From contig NZ_PGGN01000004.1 in NCBI RefSeq assembly GCF_003010935.1, positions 310,001 through 374,000 of the forward strand: a DNA stretch of 64,000 nt, written 5' to 3'. The notes beneath the pieces were generated by a model. It had not been told where the DNA came from and did no database searches. It saw only the letters and a program-made list of their open reading frames with translations. Made by a program: the position numbers and the translations under genes. This stretch comes from Phyllobacterium endophyticum. Lineage in GTDB: Bacteria; Pseudomonadota; Alphaproteobacteria; Rhizobiales; Rhizobiaceae. Below are positions 46,083 to 54,999 of the stretch, one piece after another. Each line of letters begins with the position of its first letter. Positions within the stretch are counted from its first letter, which is position 1.

Positions 46083-47834
46083 ATGTCTTCTTCGAAGTTC
46101 CCACAAATTGCTGTCATAGCTGATGCCCATTTCCACGATCTTTACGGCGATTATGATTTCGACGGCATCGACGTAAGCGGTCGCAGGATGACAGCACGCC
46201 GTCTTACCGATACAATGCGTTCTACTCGCGTGTTCAACGAAAGCTATCAGGCCTTGCGGGCCGCTCTCGACGACGCGGTAACGCGTGGCATAAAGCACAT
46301 CGTACTCCTTGGTGACTATTCCGACGACGGGCAAAACGCAACTCTTGCTGCGCTGCGGCGATTGCTCGACACTTATGTTCGCGAACACGGATTGATCTTT
46401 GCGGCAACGCCGGGAAATCACGATATTTTCGGACTGAACGGCAGGCACCATGCCAAACGTCTGCTCAACTCCGATGGATCTTACACTATCGTGGCGAGCG
46501 ATAGTGAGTTCGTTGATGACGACGCGGCCGGTATGGTTGTCACCGAAAAGATGTATTGCCCCGGGTACCCGGGCGGCCTCCAGGCATTGGCGAGTACCGG
46601 CTTTTTCCGGCGCCAGGCGGACTTGCATTGGGAGACACCTTTCGGAACTGACGATGACCCGGCGGCACGATCATACTCGGTCTTTTCGGAAGACGGACAG
46701 AACCACTACCGCCTGATGGATGGCTCCTACCTGGTCGAGCCTGTTCCAGATCTTTGGCTGATGATGATTGACGCGAATGTTTTTGAGCCGCGCAATGGAG
46801 CTTATCTTGCTGGTGACGCCGGAGCATTCATAGACAGCACCAACGCTGGATGGAATGCTGTTTTGAGACACAAGCGCTTTATCCTCGACTGGATCAAAGA
46901 TGTAACGGCAAGAGCCACGCGTTCTGGCAAGCAACTGCTGACATTCTCGCACTATCCGATGCTGGACATGCTTAACGCAACGGAGAAGGACGAACGAGCG
47001 CTGATGGGTGAAACTAGTTCCGTAAGGAGAACCCCCAGCCAAGATGTGGCCGATGCAGCGCTGGACGCCGGCCTGCACCTTCATTTCAGCGGACATCTCC
47101 ATATCAACGATACCGCACTCCTCAAGCGAGGAACCGAGTACCTCGTCAATATTGGCGTGCCGTCCCTCGTTGCATTTCCGGCGGCTTTCAAGGTGATCAC
47201 ACTCGACGATACAAGTCTGAACGTCGAAACCGTGAGCCTTGATCACCTGCCGATTGATCCTTCTATCAGTCGGCAGTACCGTATCGAGATTGAACTCACC
47301 GGAAAAAGCGCCGGCCGCATGCTCCAGGCAACGAACTATGGAGAGTTCATTTCTGAACACGTTCAGCAACTCGTCGTGTATCGCTATTTACGCCGCGAGT
47401 GGCCACTAGACATGGCACGAATAATTCCGCTGCTCAGTTTGGCCGATTTGTATGTCCTCGGCCGTTGCCAGCAATCGGTTGCTGCCGATGATGTCCTTGC
47501 GCTTGTCCGTTCGGAGCGTTCCCGCAAGGGATTCGAAGGTGATGACGCCTTGCTGGAAAGGCTCGATGCGTTATCCGTGGTTGAACTTCTTGGCGACTGG
47601 TACAGGCTGCGCACAGCCCGCGAAATGGCATTGGAATACATCCGTTCAGAACGACTTGCCATATACCGTTTGCTGATTACGACTTACGCAGATAGTTCGG
47701 CAATAGAGTTAGGAAGCGTCAGGGAGAAATTTGCTCGAATGCTGCGGATGATGGGCCAATACATGACGGGCGTGCCGTCGCGTGACTTTTGCGTCGACCT
47801 GACGACGGGAGCAATCACTAGAGAAAAGCAGTAG
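46083..47834 (+). CDS. Metallophosphoesterase (calcineurin-like)
   Basis: A 583-residue protein. The N-terminal 390 residues carry the calcineurin-type motifs: IADAHFHD (DxH), VLLGDYSDDGQN (GD), PGNHDIF (GNHD), TFSHYPM and FSGHLHIN (GHxH). The C-terminal 190 residues are helical and unique. Family members cleave phosphomono- or diesters, including cAMP and lipid-linked diphosphates. It lies alone on the plus strand in a gap of AT-rich sequence (45922-46082). A nucleotide or glycolipid substrate would fit the neighbourhood, but is not shown. Confidence 0.8.
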   Translation: MSSSKFPQIAVIADAHFHDLYGDYDFDGIDVSGRRMTARRLTDTMRSTRVFNESYQALRAALDDAVTRGIKHIVLLGDYSDDGQNATLAALRRLLDTYVREHGLIFAATPGNHDIFGLNGRHHAKRLLNSDGSYTIVASDSEFVDDDAAGMVVTEKMYCPGYPGGLQALASTGFFRRQADLHWETPFGTDDDPAARSYSVFSEDGQNHYRLMDGSYLVEPVPDLWLMMIDANVFEPRNGAYLAGDAGAFIDSTNAGWNAVLRHKRFILDWIKDVTARATRSGKQLLTFSHYPMLDMLNATEKDERALMGETSSVRRTPSQDVADAALDAGLHLHFSGHLHINDTALLKRGTEYLVNIGVPSLVAFPAAFKVITLDDTSLNVETVSLDHLPIDPSISRQYRIEIELTGKSAGRMLQATNYGEFISEHVQQLVVYRYLRREWPLDMARIIPLLSLADLYVLGRCQQSVAADDVLALVRSERSRKGFEGDDALLERLDALSVVELLGDWYRLRTAREMALEYIRSERLAIYRLLITTYADSSAIELGSVREKFARMLRMMGQYMTGVPSRDFCVDLTTGAITREKQ

Positions 47835-47892
47835 TGCCGGCAATTTGCCCAACCACGCGGATCTGACCCGGGGCTTGCTGCTGCCAATGCTG

Positions 47893-48357
47893 CTATTTCG
47901 CCGCCTGCCTTTGCTTGCTGCGGGCTTCGCTGAGTTCCGTAGTGGTGTGGCTTAGACGGTCTGCGAGGACACGCATGATCTCAATGGTCATTTCCGGGTA
48001 GTCGCTCAAGAGCTTGAGAAAGTGGTCCTTGCTGATCCGCAGGGCCTCGAGAGCCGAGTTTGCCCGGACAGTCGCCGTGCGGGAAACGTCGCAGAGAATT
48101 GCGATTTCGCCAACGATCGAATCGTGTTCGATCTCTGCAACCTTGATCTCGCCGCTAGGGGTGTCAGAAAGAATATCGGCACCACCCGACAGGATGACGT
48201 AAGCCGCGTCGGCCGGGTCACCTTGGCGAAAAAGTGTCTGGCCCGATTTGTAACTCACGCGCTCCGATGTGAACGCCAGAAGCTTGAGCTTTGCCGGCGC
48301 AACTCCCGAAAACAGCGGTATTCGCCGCAACATTTCAACTTCATCTTTCAGCAGCAT
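47893..48357 (-). CDS. Cyclic-nucleotide-binding domain protein without DNA-binding domain
   Basis: A 154-residue protein consisting of one cNMP-binding domain: LFSGVAPAKLKLLAF, GQTLFRQGDPADAAYVILSGG, the phosphate-binding cassette VGEIAILCDVSRTATVRA and ALRISKDHFLKLLSDYPEM. It ends in a helix and lacks the CRP/FNR helix-turn-helix. It sits 74 bases after the large ABC-like gene on the same strand. It probably senses cAMP or cGMP and acts on a partner protein; the window encodes two class III cyclases that could supply the ligand. Confidence 0.8.
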   Translation of the reverse strand: MLLKDEVEMLRRIPLFSGVAPAKLKLLAFTSERVSYKSGQTLFRQGDPADAAYVILSGGADILSDTPSGEIKVAEIEHDSIVGEIAILCDVSRTATVRANSALEALRISKDHFLKLLSDYPEMTIEIMRVLADRLSHTTTELSEARSKQRQAAK

Positions 48358-48431
48358 GAACGTCCAATACCCCCTGCTAAGACCCTTCTACGATTTCAAA
48401 CGCGCCAAGCGAATTCTCAAAGTCCCCGCCA

Positions 48432-51146
48432 TTACGATACCAGCTCTCTGAATATACCGTCTTTCTCCAAAAGAGTCGCGTGAGTTCCATCTTCGACCAG
48501 TGTTCCCTTGTCGAATACAATCACGCGGTCGAACAGGTTTGCAAGCGCAGTATTGGATAGGACCCAGATGATCGCCGGCGCGTGACCCTCCTCATGCAGG
48601 TCCTTCATTATGTTGCGGGTGATTTGGTCCTGAACACGTTGGTCGAGGGCAGGAAGCGGGCGATTCAGGATGACGTAATCGGCCCGTTTGAGCAGGGCTC
48701 TGGCAACATTGAGCTTTTGCCTCTGTACATTTGTCAGTCGCTTGCCCCCAGAACCTACATCGAAATCCATGCCTATCGAAAGCACGCTTTCGAATAGCCC
48801 AAGCCGATCAAACAGATCGCGCAGAATGGTGCGAATACGGTCCGAGCCGTCGGCTTGGGTGAAGCCGATGCGGCCAAACAGTACATTGTCCAACAGGGTT
48901 GCCGAAGCTGCAAACCGCTCGGGGTCGTAACGCTCGATCACCGCTTTGAGATCGTCGGGCATGTTCTGATGGAATCGGGCACGGGCATCGACAATCTTGG
49001 CCATGAGTTGAGCGTTCAAGAGGCCGAAGCGATGCCTGGGTTCGATATAGGAGAAGCTGAGGCGGATGATACTTGTCCGCTCGTCCGCCGATGCAGCTTC
49101 AATGCCGCGACCTTGCAGTTTCTGCAGGAGAGCCTGATAGGTTGGTATATCATCGGCGGTCATGAACGTAAGTTGCTGGAAGAAGGGATGATCTGGAGGC
49201 AGATCCTGGAATAATTCGACGGCATTGGCGGCGATCTCGAGCCCCATTGTATAGAGATCGATATAAAGGTCGTTCTCGCGCAGGATCGACCGGAAATATG
49301 GATGCGCCGCCAGTTTCCTGTTGGTCATCATCGGACGCTTCATGCTACCGAACAGAAGGTTTTCGCCTATGGTCGCCTGCGGATTATATTCGTCCAGCCT
49401 GAACGGCACGACGAGATCGTCGAGTTGTTCTTTTTTCAGGCGTTTTCGCAGTGCCTGGCGCAACTCTACGATGCGGTCGGTAAGATCGGTATGCGTAGCC
49501 GTATTTACCAAGGAGCGCAGAGCCATATCCAGAATATCCTGGGAGATCAGCACTGCATCAAGCACCGGGCGCACCACCTTGAACAAGTCCTCCGGGCCCG
49601 TCACACCCGCAGAGGCATAGTCGACCCAATCGCTATTGAGGTCGAGTTCGGGATTGCCGGCGCGGCGCGCTTCGTTGATTTCCCATCTATACCTCGTGGC
49701 GCTCTTACCTTCATACTCGACCTTTGTAAGCGGGGCGTGCTTGAGGCCGTAGAGCAAATTGTCTCTCAGTGTTCCGTGGAAGAAATAGGTATCCGATGCA
49801 GCGTAGGCTATGCGGCGGCCTGTAACGGATTCCGGCAGCTCCAGGATGTCGGTTCCATCGATGGTTATGCGTCCCTGTTCGGGCCAGACGAGCCGCGCGA
49901 AAGCTTCGGCAAGGGCCTCTGCACCGCTACCGCTATTTCCCACGATCGCGACGGTTTCACCCGGCTTGATCTCGAGAGTGACATGCCTGAGTAGTGGTGC
50001 GCCACTGTCATCGGAGACCGTCAGGTTTACCGCATTCAGTGAATGTTCGAGACGGTTTACCGGCTGGGGTACCAGAGCCTGAATCTTGGGGTCGACGAGC
50101 CTGTCGACATTAAACTGTTCCACCACCTGATTGTATTTGACCTGAACGTCCTGACGAGCCTGATCCCAGTCGATCAGCTCCTTCAACGGTCCAGGAAGGT
50201 CCTTATATGCATTGATGACAGCGACAAGTTGGCCGATATCGAGTCGTCCCTGCAGGGCGAGAAACCCGCCGATCGAATAGAACAGGAAGGGAGTAACCTG
50301 CGCCAGAAAATTATTGATGAACTTGACCAGAAATTTCCACTGATAGAGATCATAGCGAATCGAAAAGATGAGACCGAGGCGCGCTGCGATATCGGCCCGT
50401 TCGAAGTTCGACGTGTCGTTGCCGTGGATGGTGCCGATGCCCTCGACGATTTCGCCGACGCGACCCGAAAGTTCGCGCGCCGTCAATTGACGCTGGCGTC
50501 CGAGTTCAAGCAGCCGCTTGCGCATGCGCGGAATGACGACGCCCTGGATCGCGACGATACCGGCTGCGATCATGCCGAGCCAGAAATTCTGCATGATGAT
50601 GAATACAAGGGCGGTAATCGCCTGTCCACCCAAGAGAGCGGGCTGGACGAAAGCGTCCCCGGTGAAGCCGCCCATAGGCTCCACTTCGTCCTTGATCATG
50701 GTTGCTATTTCGGCTGATTTAATGCGTTTGAATTGCGCAGGCGGAAAGCGCAACACACGATCGATCAATTCGAAGCGTATGCGTCGCAACATACGCTCAC
50801 CGAGGCGGCCCTTGTAGGTATTGATGTAGAGCTTGAATAGGCCGTTGATGATGACCAGCAACAAGAAAACGAGACTGAGTGCCATCAACGTCTGGAAGCG
50901 CGTGAGCTCGAGCCCTTGAAACAACTCTATCTTGCCCAGAAGCGGGACATCGTATTCCAGATGCATGAACGTGCGGGTGGCGCCCGGCGTCTCAAAGCCG
51001 TTCCCTTGTATCGGCCCATTGACGATCTGCTTCGGCAGATCGAATGACATGAAATAGGGAATCATGGAGACTGCCACGACAAACAGAATCCATATCTGCT
51101 GTAGCCGTGTGTTCGACCAGATGTAACGTGTTAGACTTGTTTCCAT
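48432..51146 (-). CDS. ABC-exporter-like protein with degenerate nucleotide-binding domain
   Basis: A 904-residue protein. Residues about 15-310 are an ABC exporter membrane domain (six helices; GRLGERMLRRIRFELIDRVL). Residues about 365-460 start a nucleotide-binding domain, but Walker A reads GNSGSGAE (Lys to Ala409), the Q-loop region AYAASDTYFF has no Gln, the signature is LTNVQRQKL instead of LSGGQ, Walker B reads YVILNRPLPALD (no DE) and the switch His is missing (VLSNTALA). A 290-residue helical insert lies between residues 470 and 760. NLLYG (463-467), NLLFG (596-600) and NVLFG (754-758) occur three times. It cannot hydrolyse ATP in the usual way; export or regulation is unknown. Confidence 0.8.
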   Translation of the reverse strand: METSLTRYIWSNTRLQQIWILFVVAVSMIPYFMSFDLPKQIVNGPIQGNGFETPGATRTFMHLEYDVPLLGKIELFQGLELTRFQTLMALSLVFLLLVIINGLFKLYINTYKGRLGERMLRRIRFELIDRVLRFPPAQFKRIKSAEIATMIKDEVEPMGGFTGDAFVQPALLGGQAITALVFIIMQNFWLGMIAAGIVAIQGVVIPRMRKRLLELGRQRQLTARELSGRVGEIVEGIGTIHGNDTSNFERADIAARLGLIFSIRYDLYQWKFLVKFINNFLAQVTPFLFYSIGGFLALQGRLDIGQLVAVINAYKDLPGPLKELIDWDQARQDVQVKYNQVVEQFNVDRLVDPKIQALVPQPVNRLEHSLNAVNLTVSDDSGAPLLRHVTLEIKPGETVAIVGNSGSGAEALAEAFARLVWPEQGRITIDGTDILELPESVTGRRIAYAASDTYFFHGTLRDNLLYGLKHAPLTKVEYEGKSATRYRWEINEARRAGNPELDLNSDWVDYASAGVTGPEDLFKVVRPVLDAVLISQDILDMALRSLVNTATHTDLTDRIVELRQALRKRLKKEQLDDLVVPFRLDEYNPQATIGENLLFGSMKRPMMTNRKLAAHPYFRSILRENDLYIDLYTMGLEIAANAVELFQDLPPDHPFFQQLTFMTADDIPTYQALLQKLQGRGIEAASADERTSIIRLSFSYIEPRHRFGLLNAQLMAKIVDARARFHQNMPDDLKAVIERYDPERFAASATLLDNVLFGRIGFTQADGSDRIRTILRDLFDRLGLFESVLSIGMDFDVGSGGKRLTNVQRQKLNVARALLKRADYVILNRPLPALDQRVQDQITRNIMKDLHEEGHAPAIIWVLSNTALANLFDRVIVFDKGTLVEDGTHATLLEKDGIFRELVS

Positions 51147-51314
51147 TGAAAACCGGGGGCTGTGAATTCAGCAAGAATCGCAAGTACTGAAACGTTTGAA
51201 GTGCACATGGACGAACTCCATGGATTGTATTGGCTTAGCCTACAGCATCAGGTTCGTGAAGGCTATATGACATGGGTGTGGGACATTGTATTGTCAATTC
51301 AAGGAAGCAGGTTG

Positions 51315-52451
51315 TTAGCGTTCCAACAAGTTCCGCAGGATCTCCGCCGTACGCTCGGCGCCGTCCAGATTGAGCCTATGTGATGGCGGTTTCGGCTGTT
51401 CCATAGCTGCCGTGATCGCTTCGGAGAGAATATCGCCATTCAAACCATTCTCGGGCAGTGCGATTGCAAGCCCGAGCGCTTCCAGCCGGGTTGCCCGGAC
51501 ACTCTGCTCCGTCTCACCGCCTGCGGTAAAGGGAACCAGTATCGAGCGACATTGCGCCCGGAGAATGTCGCAGACCGTGTTATATCCCGCTTGAGATATC
51601 GAAAGCTCGGCTCCTTTGAGCAATGAGGGAAAGTCCCGTCGGAAACGAAAAAGACTGACATTGTCAGGCGCTTCAGCTGCCAGAGCGGCGAAATCAGTTT
51701 TTGGCATGTTGGGGCCGGCGATCAGGCACCATGCTCCACCAAAGTTCGAATTTCTTGCGGCATAGAGGGCCGAACGAATGAGTTCAGTTCCCACTGCCCC
51801 ACCTCCAGCCGACACAACTATGTCGAAAACATCGGACGGGTTGTCCGGAGAAGGTCCTGCTACGAGCCCGGTATAGATGATCTTCTTCGAGATTTCCCCT
51901 GAAAGTGGAAACGTATCCTGCAGGGCCACAAACGAAGGATCGCCATGTACGAGCACATGGCCGAAATGCTTGTTGATGAGGCTGACGGTCTCCTGATCCC
52001 GTCCGGGCTTCATCCGCTCCTGCAGAATATCCCGGACTGAGGTCAACAGAAGCGGGCGTGGCCTGGATCGTTCGATCGCCTCAAGCAATGGCATCAGTTC
52101 GAAGCGCATTTGCCTGCGGCCGAAGGGAAAGGCCTCAATGATTACGACGTCAGCTTGTGTCGTGCTGAACGCTTCAAGCAGGAGATCACGACGTCGGGCG
52201 AGATAGCCGTCATCTGCGGAATCGCCGTGATGATCGACCAAGCCGGAAAATCCGGCGCTGTCGGCAAACAGAGGTGGTAGTGCAAGTGACTTGACGTCGG
52301 GTCCGGGAAAGCCGGGAACACTGGAACCGCCGGTCACCACAGTGACATCAAAACGATTTGCCGCTAGAGCAGAGGCGATGCGGCTGGCGCGAGCCAGGTG
52401 GCCGATACCGAGGAGGTGCTGGACATAAAAGAAGACACGCGGCTCACTCAT
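51315..52451 (-). CDS. Glycosyltransferase (GT28/MurG-like)
   Basis: A 378-residue GT-B protein. It opens VFFYVQHLLGIGHLARASRIA, the GxGHxxR nucleotide-sugar loop pattern of the MurG-like group. The C-terminal part has VVSAGGGAVGTELI, SISQAGYNTVCDIL and LVPFTAGGETEQSVRA, typical of the donor site. The ATG at 52451 overlaps the stop of the GT4 gene (52448) by 4 bases. It is related in layout to the glycosyltransferase at 53703-54914; the two flank a GT4. Confidence 0.82.
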   Translation of the reverse strand: MSEPRVFFYVQHLLGIGHLARASRIASALAANRFDVTVVTGGSSVPGFPGPDVKSLALPPLFADSAGFSGLVDHHGDSADDGYLARRRDLLLEAFSTTQADVVIIEAFPFGRRQMRFELMPLLEAIERSRPRPLLLTSVRDILQERMKPGRDQETVSLINKHFGHVLVHGDPSFVALQDTFPLSGEISKKIIYTGLVAGPSPDNPSDVFDIVVSAGGGAVGTELIRSALYAARNSNFGGAWCLIAGPNMPKTDFAALAAEAPDNVSLFRFRRDFPSLLKGAELSISQAGYNTVCDILRAQCRSILVPFTAGGETEQSVRATRLEALGLAIALPENGLNGDILSEAITAAMEQPKPPSHRLNLDGAERTAEILRNLLER

Positions 52452-53692
52452 ATTTTTGCCCACTCTGTTTCAAACAGCCCGGTCAACTGGCGAATGCTGG
52501 AATCGTGGTCAAAGTGTTCGAGCACCCTTTTCTCCGCAGCTTTGCCCAAGCGGTACCTTAGATCAGGCTCACGAATGGCGCGTTCGAGGGCGATAGCGAA
52601 CAACCGGGGGTCTTCTGGCGGCACGACAAAGCCGTTTTCTCCGCCAGTAAGAAGTTCCGGGACACCGGAAATGGCGGTCGAAATGCAAACAAGGTTCTGG
52701 CTACAAGCCTCAACGAGGACATTTGGAAGACCGTCTCGATCTCCATCCTGCGCTATCCTGCAGGCAAGCGCAAAAATGTCAGCGCGACGGTAGTGGGCGA
52801 GTACCTCTTCCTGCGCAAGTGCCCCTTTCCAGACGATGCGATTTTCAATGCCAAGCCTTTTTGCCAGCGATCTCAGTCGCGGGAGTTCGTCACCGCCGCC
52901 AATATGAACAAAGCGCCATTGAAGGCGCGCCGGGAGCATCGCCAAGGCATTCAGCAGAATGTCATATCCCTTCTTGGGAACAGCACGTCCAACGCTCAAG
53001 ATCTCGACCGGTTGGGCTCGATCCGACCCATCCCGGCCAGGCCGAACCGCGGTAAAGCGCCCGAAGCGACCAAGATCAAGACCATGATAACTCAGATGCA
53101 CCTGCTCCTTTCGGGGTGTCAGCGCGCGCATATGTTCAAATCCGGAGCGCGTGCAAGTAACGCTCCAGCGTGCCTCGGCGAGCTTCTCGGTCAGCTCCCA
53201 GTCAGGAGATGTCCAAATGTCCTTGGCATGCGCGGAGCAGCTCCAGGGGATACCGGTCAAAATGCTCGTATATCGCGCAACAGAAGCCGGGGTATGTATG
53301 AAATGGGCGTGCAACCATCTGCCTGCATCGGGCCATTCATGGGCAAGGACCAGCGCCTGACCGAGACGCCGCACACGATTGCGAGAGATATCCCGTTTCA
53401 GATCGTCCCAAAAACGTCGCAGCAGGGGCTTGAAGTTCGGTTTCCTCCAGGTCGCAGCCAAGGCTCGGAACACTCTAAATGGCTCTTCATGGAGATACTC
53501 GGGCAAGTAAACCACACGAGCTTTAATCTCGTCATGGATCGGATGGCGTTTCTTGTCCGTTGGCCGGCGCATGGAAATGAGAGTCAGGTCGAACCCGGCT
53601 CGTTCGAGTCCTAGCAGTTCCTGTGCAATAAAGGTTTCCGACAGCCGCGGATAACCCTTCAGAAGCACCAAAGTTTTGAGGCGATGAGGCAA
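52448..53692 (-). CDS. Glycosyltransferase family 4 protein
   Basis: A 414-residue GT-B enzyme: KGYPRLSETFIAQELLGLERAGFDL at the N terminus (quoted in part: YPRLSETFIAQE), HLHAHFIH-type pocket, GIPWSCSAHAKDIW, SVGRAVPKKGYDILLNAL (donor domain), and DGDRDGLPNVLVEACSQNLV with the EX7E-like pair. The sequence KGYPRLSETFI is common in colanic-acid-type and exopolysaccharide glycosyltransferases. It overlaps the downstream GT by 4 bases and lies 10 bases after the GT upstream, so three transferases are co-transcribed. Confidence 0.85.
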   Translation of the reverse strand: MPHRLKTLVLLKGYPRLSETFIAQELLGLERAGFDLTLISMRRPTDKKRHPIHDEIKARVVYLPEYLHEEPFRVFRALAATWRKPNFKPLLRRFWDDLKRDISRNRVRRLGQALVLAHEWPDAGRWLHAHFIHTPASVARYTSILTGIPWSCSAHAKDIWTSPDWELTEKLAEARWSVTCTRSGFEHMRALTPRKEQVHLSYHGLDLGRFGRFTAVRPGRDGSDRAQPVEILSVGRAVPKKGYDILLNALAMLPARLQWRFVHIGGGDELPRLRSLAKRLGIENRIVWKGALAQEEVLAHYRRADIFALACRIAQDGDRDGLPNVLVEACSQNLVCISTAISGVPELLTGGENGFVVPPEDPRLFAIALERAIREPDLRYRLGKAAEKRVLEHFDHDSSIRQLTGLFETEWAKI

Positions 53693-53702
53693 ACTGATGC
53701 TC

Positions 53703-54914
53703 TTATTCCGCTACAGCTGGCAGGGGCCGTTCGCGTTCGTCCAGCCAGTCGCCGACGATTTCGGAGATATGCACGAGACCTTCCAGGCGCATACCATCGC
53801 CCTTGCCCGTTTGAGAAGGCGGTGCCCGGTCGGGCAGGCGCTTAAGCACCTGCGCAAATCGCAAGGGATCTTCGGCTTCCTCGGGTCGCAGCATTTCAAT
53901 GAGACCGAGTTCGGTAGCGCGTGTGGCCCGGATCAACTGTTCCTCGCGCGGCAGCACGCGCGGTACGATCAGCGCCGGCTTATCGAAAGAGAGTATCTCG
54001 CAATAGGTATTGTAGCCGCCCATGGCAACCACGGCCTTGGCGCCAGCGATGAGCTCCTCCATCCGATTGTCGAACTCGATAACCTGGATATAGGGAATCT
54101 TGCCGCCCTTCTTGACAAGCTTCGCTCGCTGCTTGGCCGGCATGTAAGGCCCCAGAACGATGAATGCCTTGTGCTGGAGAGTGGGATCCTGCTGATAAGC
54201 ATGGATGACATTATGGACGAGATCGGCGCCGTCGCCGCCACCGCCGGTGGTGACGAGAATATAATCGCCCTCGGGAACATGGGTGGGCGCGTTATCATTC
54301 GACAGACTGCGCTGCAGAAAACCCACGAATTTCATCTTGTCACGGAGCGTGGCGGGCACATCCAGATCCACCAGGGGGTCGTAGAAATCAGGCGGACCAT
54401 AGACCCAGACAGTATCGTAAAACTGGTCTATCTTACGCATCACGTTGTTGTTCTTCCACTCGGCTTCGAGCAGATGCGGTGCATCCATGACCTCACGCAG
54501 CCCAAGGACGAGTGTGGTGCCTCGCGATTTCAGATAGGCGAGGGTTTCCTCGATCTCACCCTTGAGTCCCATTGGCTCCTTGTCGACGATGAAAATATCC
54601 GGCTGAAACGTCTCCGCGGTGTGACGGATAATCGACTGGCGCATCTTCAGCGTTTCATGCAGATCGATATGCCTGGCGAGTGACGTGTACTCGCCATTGC
54701 GCAGCTTGATGACGCTCGGCACTTTCACGAAATCCACCCGCGCCCGATAGTCGAAGGCGCCTGCAATCGTCGCGCCTGAAATGATCAGTATGTTGAGACC
54801 ACGAAAATCCTCGACGAGCGAATGGGCGATTGTCCTGCACCGCCGCAAATGACCAAGGCCGAAGGTGTCGTGGCTGTACATCAAGATCCGGGCATCTTCG
54901 AAACGCCGCATCAT
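53703..54914 (-). CDS. Glycosyltransferase (predicted, MurG-like)
   Basis: A 403-residue GT-B protein beginning RILMYSHDTFGLGHLRRCRTIAHSL (quoted in part: DTFGLGHLRRC), the GLGHLRR loop of a predicted glycosyltransferase group related to MurG. Later come VTTGGGGDGADLVHN, FIVLGPYMPAKQR and AVVAMGGYNTYCEILSFDKPALIVPR. The ATG at 54914 has AGAGGG upstream. It is first of three glycosyltransferase genes in a row and 85 bases after the ABC permease gene. The product is likely cytoplasmic, building an extracellular glycan. Confidence 0.82.
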   Translation of the reverse strand: MMRRFEDARILMYSHDTFGLGHLRRCRTIAHSLVEDFRGLNILIISGATIAGAFDYRARVDFVKVPSVIKLRNGEYTSLARHIDLHETLKMRQSIIRHTAETFQPDIFIVDKEPMGLKGEIEETLAYLKSRGTTLVLGLREVMDAPHLLEAEWKNNNVMRKIDQFYDTVWVYGPPDFYDPLVDLDVPATLRDKMKFVGFLQRSLSNDNAPTHVPEGDYILVTTGGGGDGADLVHNVIHAYQQDPTLQHKAFIVLGPYMPAKQRAKLVKKGGKIPYIQVIEFDNRMEELIAGAKAVVAMGGYNTYCEILSFDKPALIVPRVLPREEQLIRATRATELGLIEMLRPEEAEDPLRFAQVLKRLPDRAPPSQTGKGDGMRLEGLVHISEIVGDWLDERERPLPAVAE

Positions 54915-54999
54915 GGTCAAAACCCTCTATTACGCGGGTTGACCCGCCCAGTGCATTCGAAAGCTAAGTGAGAACGCGAACTCATGGCCTCAACCTCCA

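Noticed and set aside
49302-50717. Two plus-strand frames of more than 220 codons
   Set aside because: Antisense to the ABC-like gene, whose membrane domain is clearly real.
53697-54683. Plus-strand frame of 328 codons
   Set aside because: Antisense to the MurG-like glycosyltransferase; no recognisable domain.
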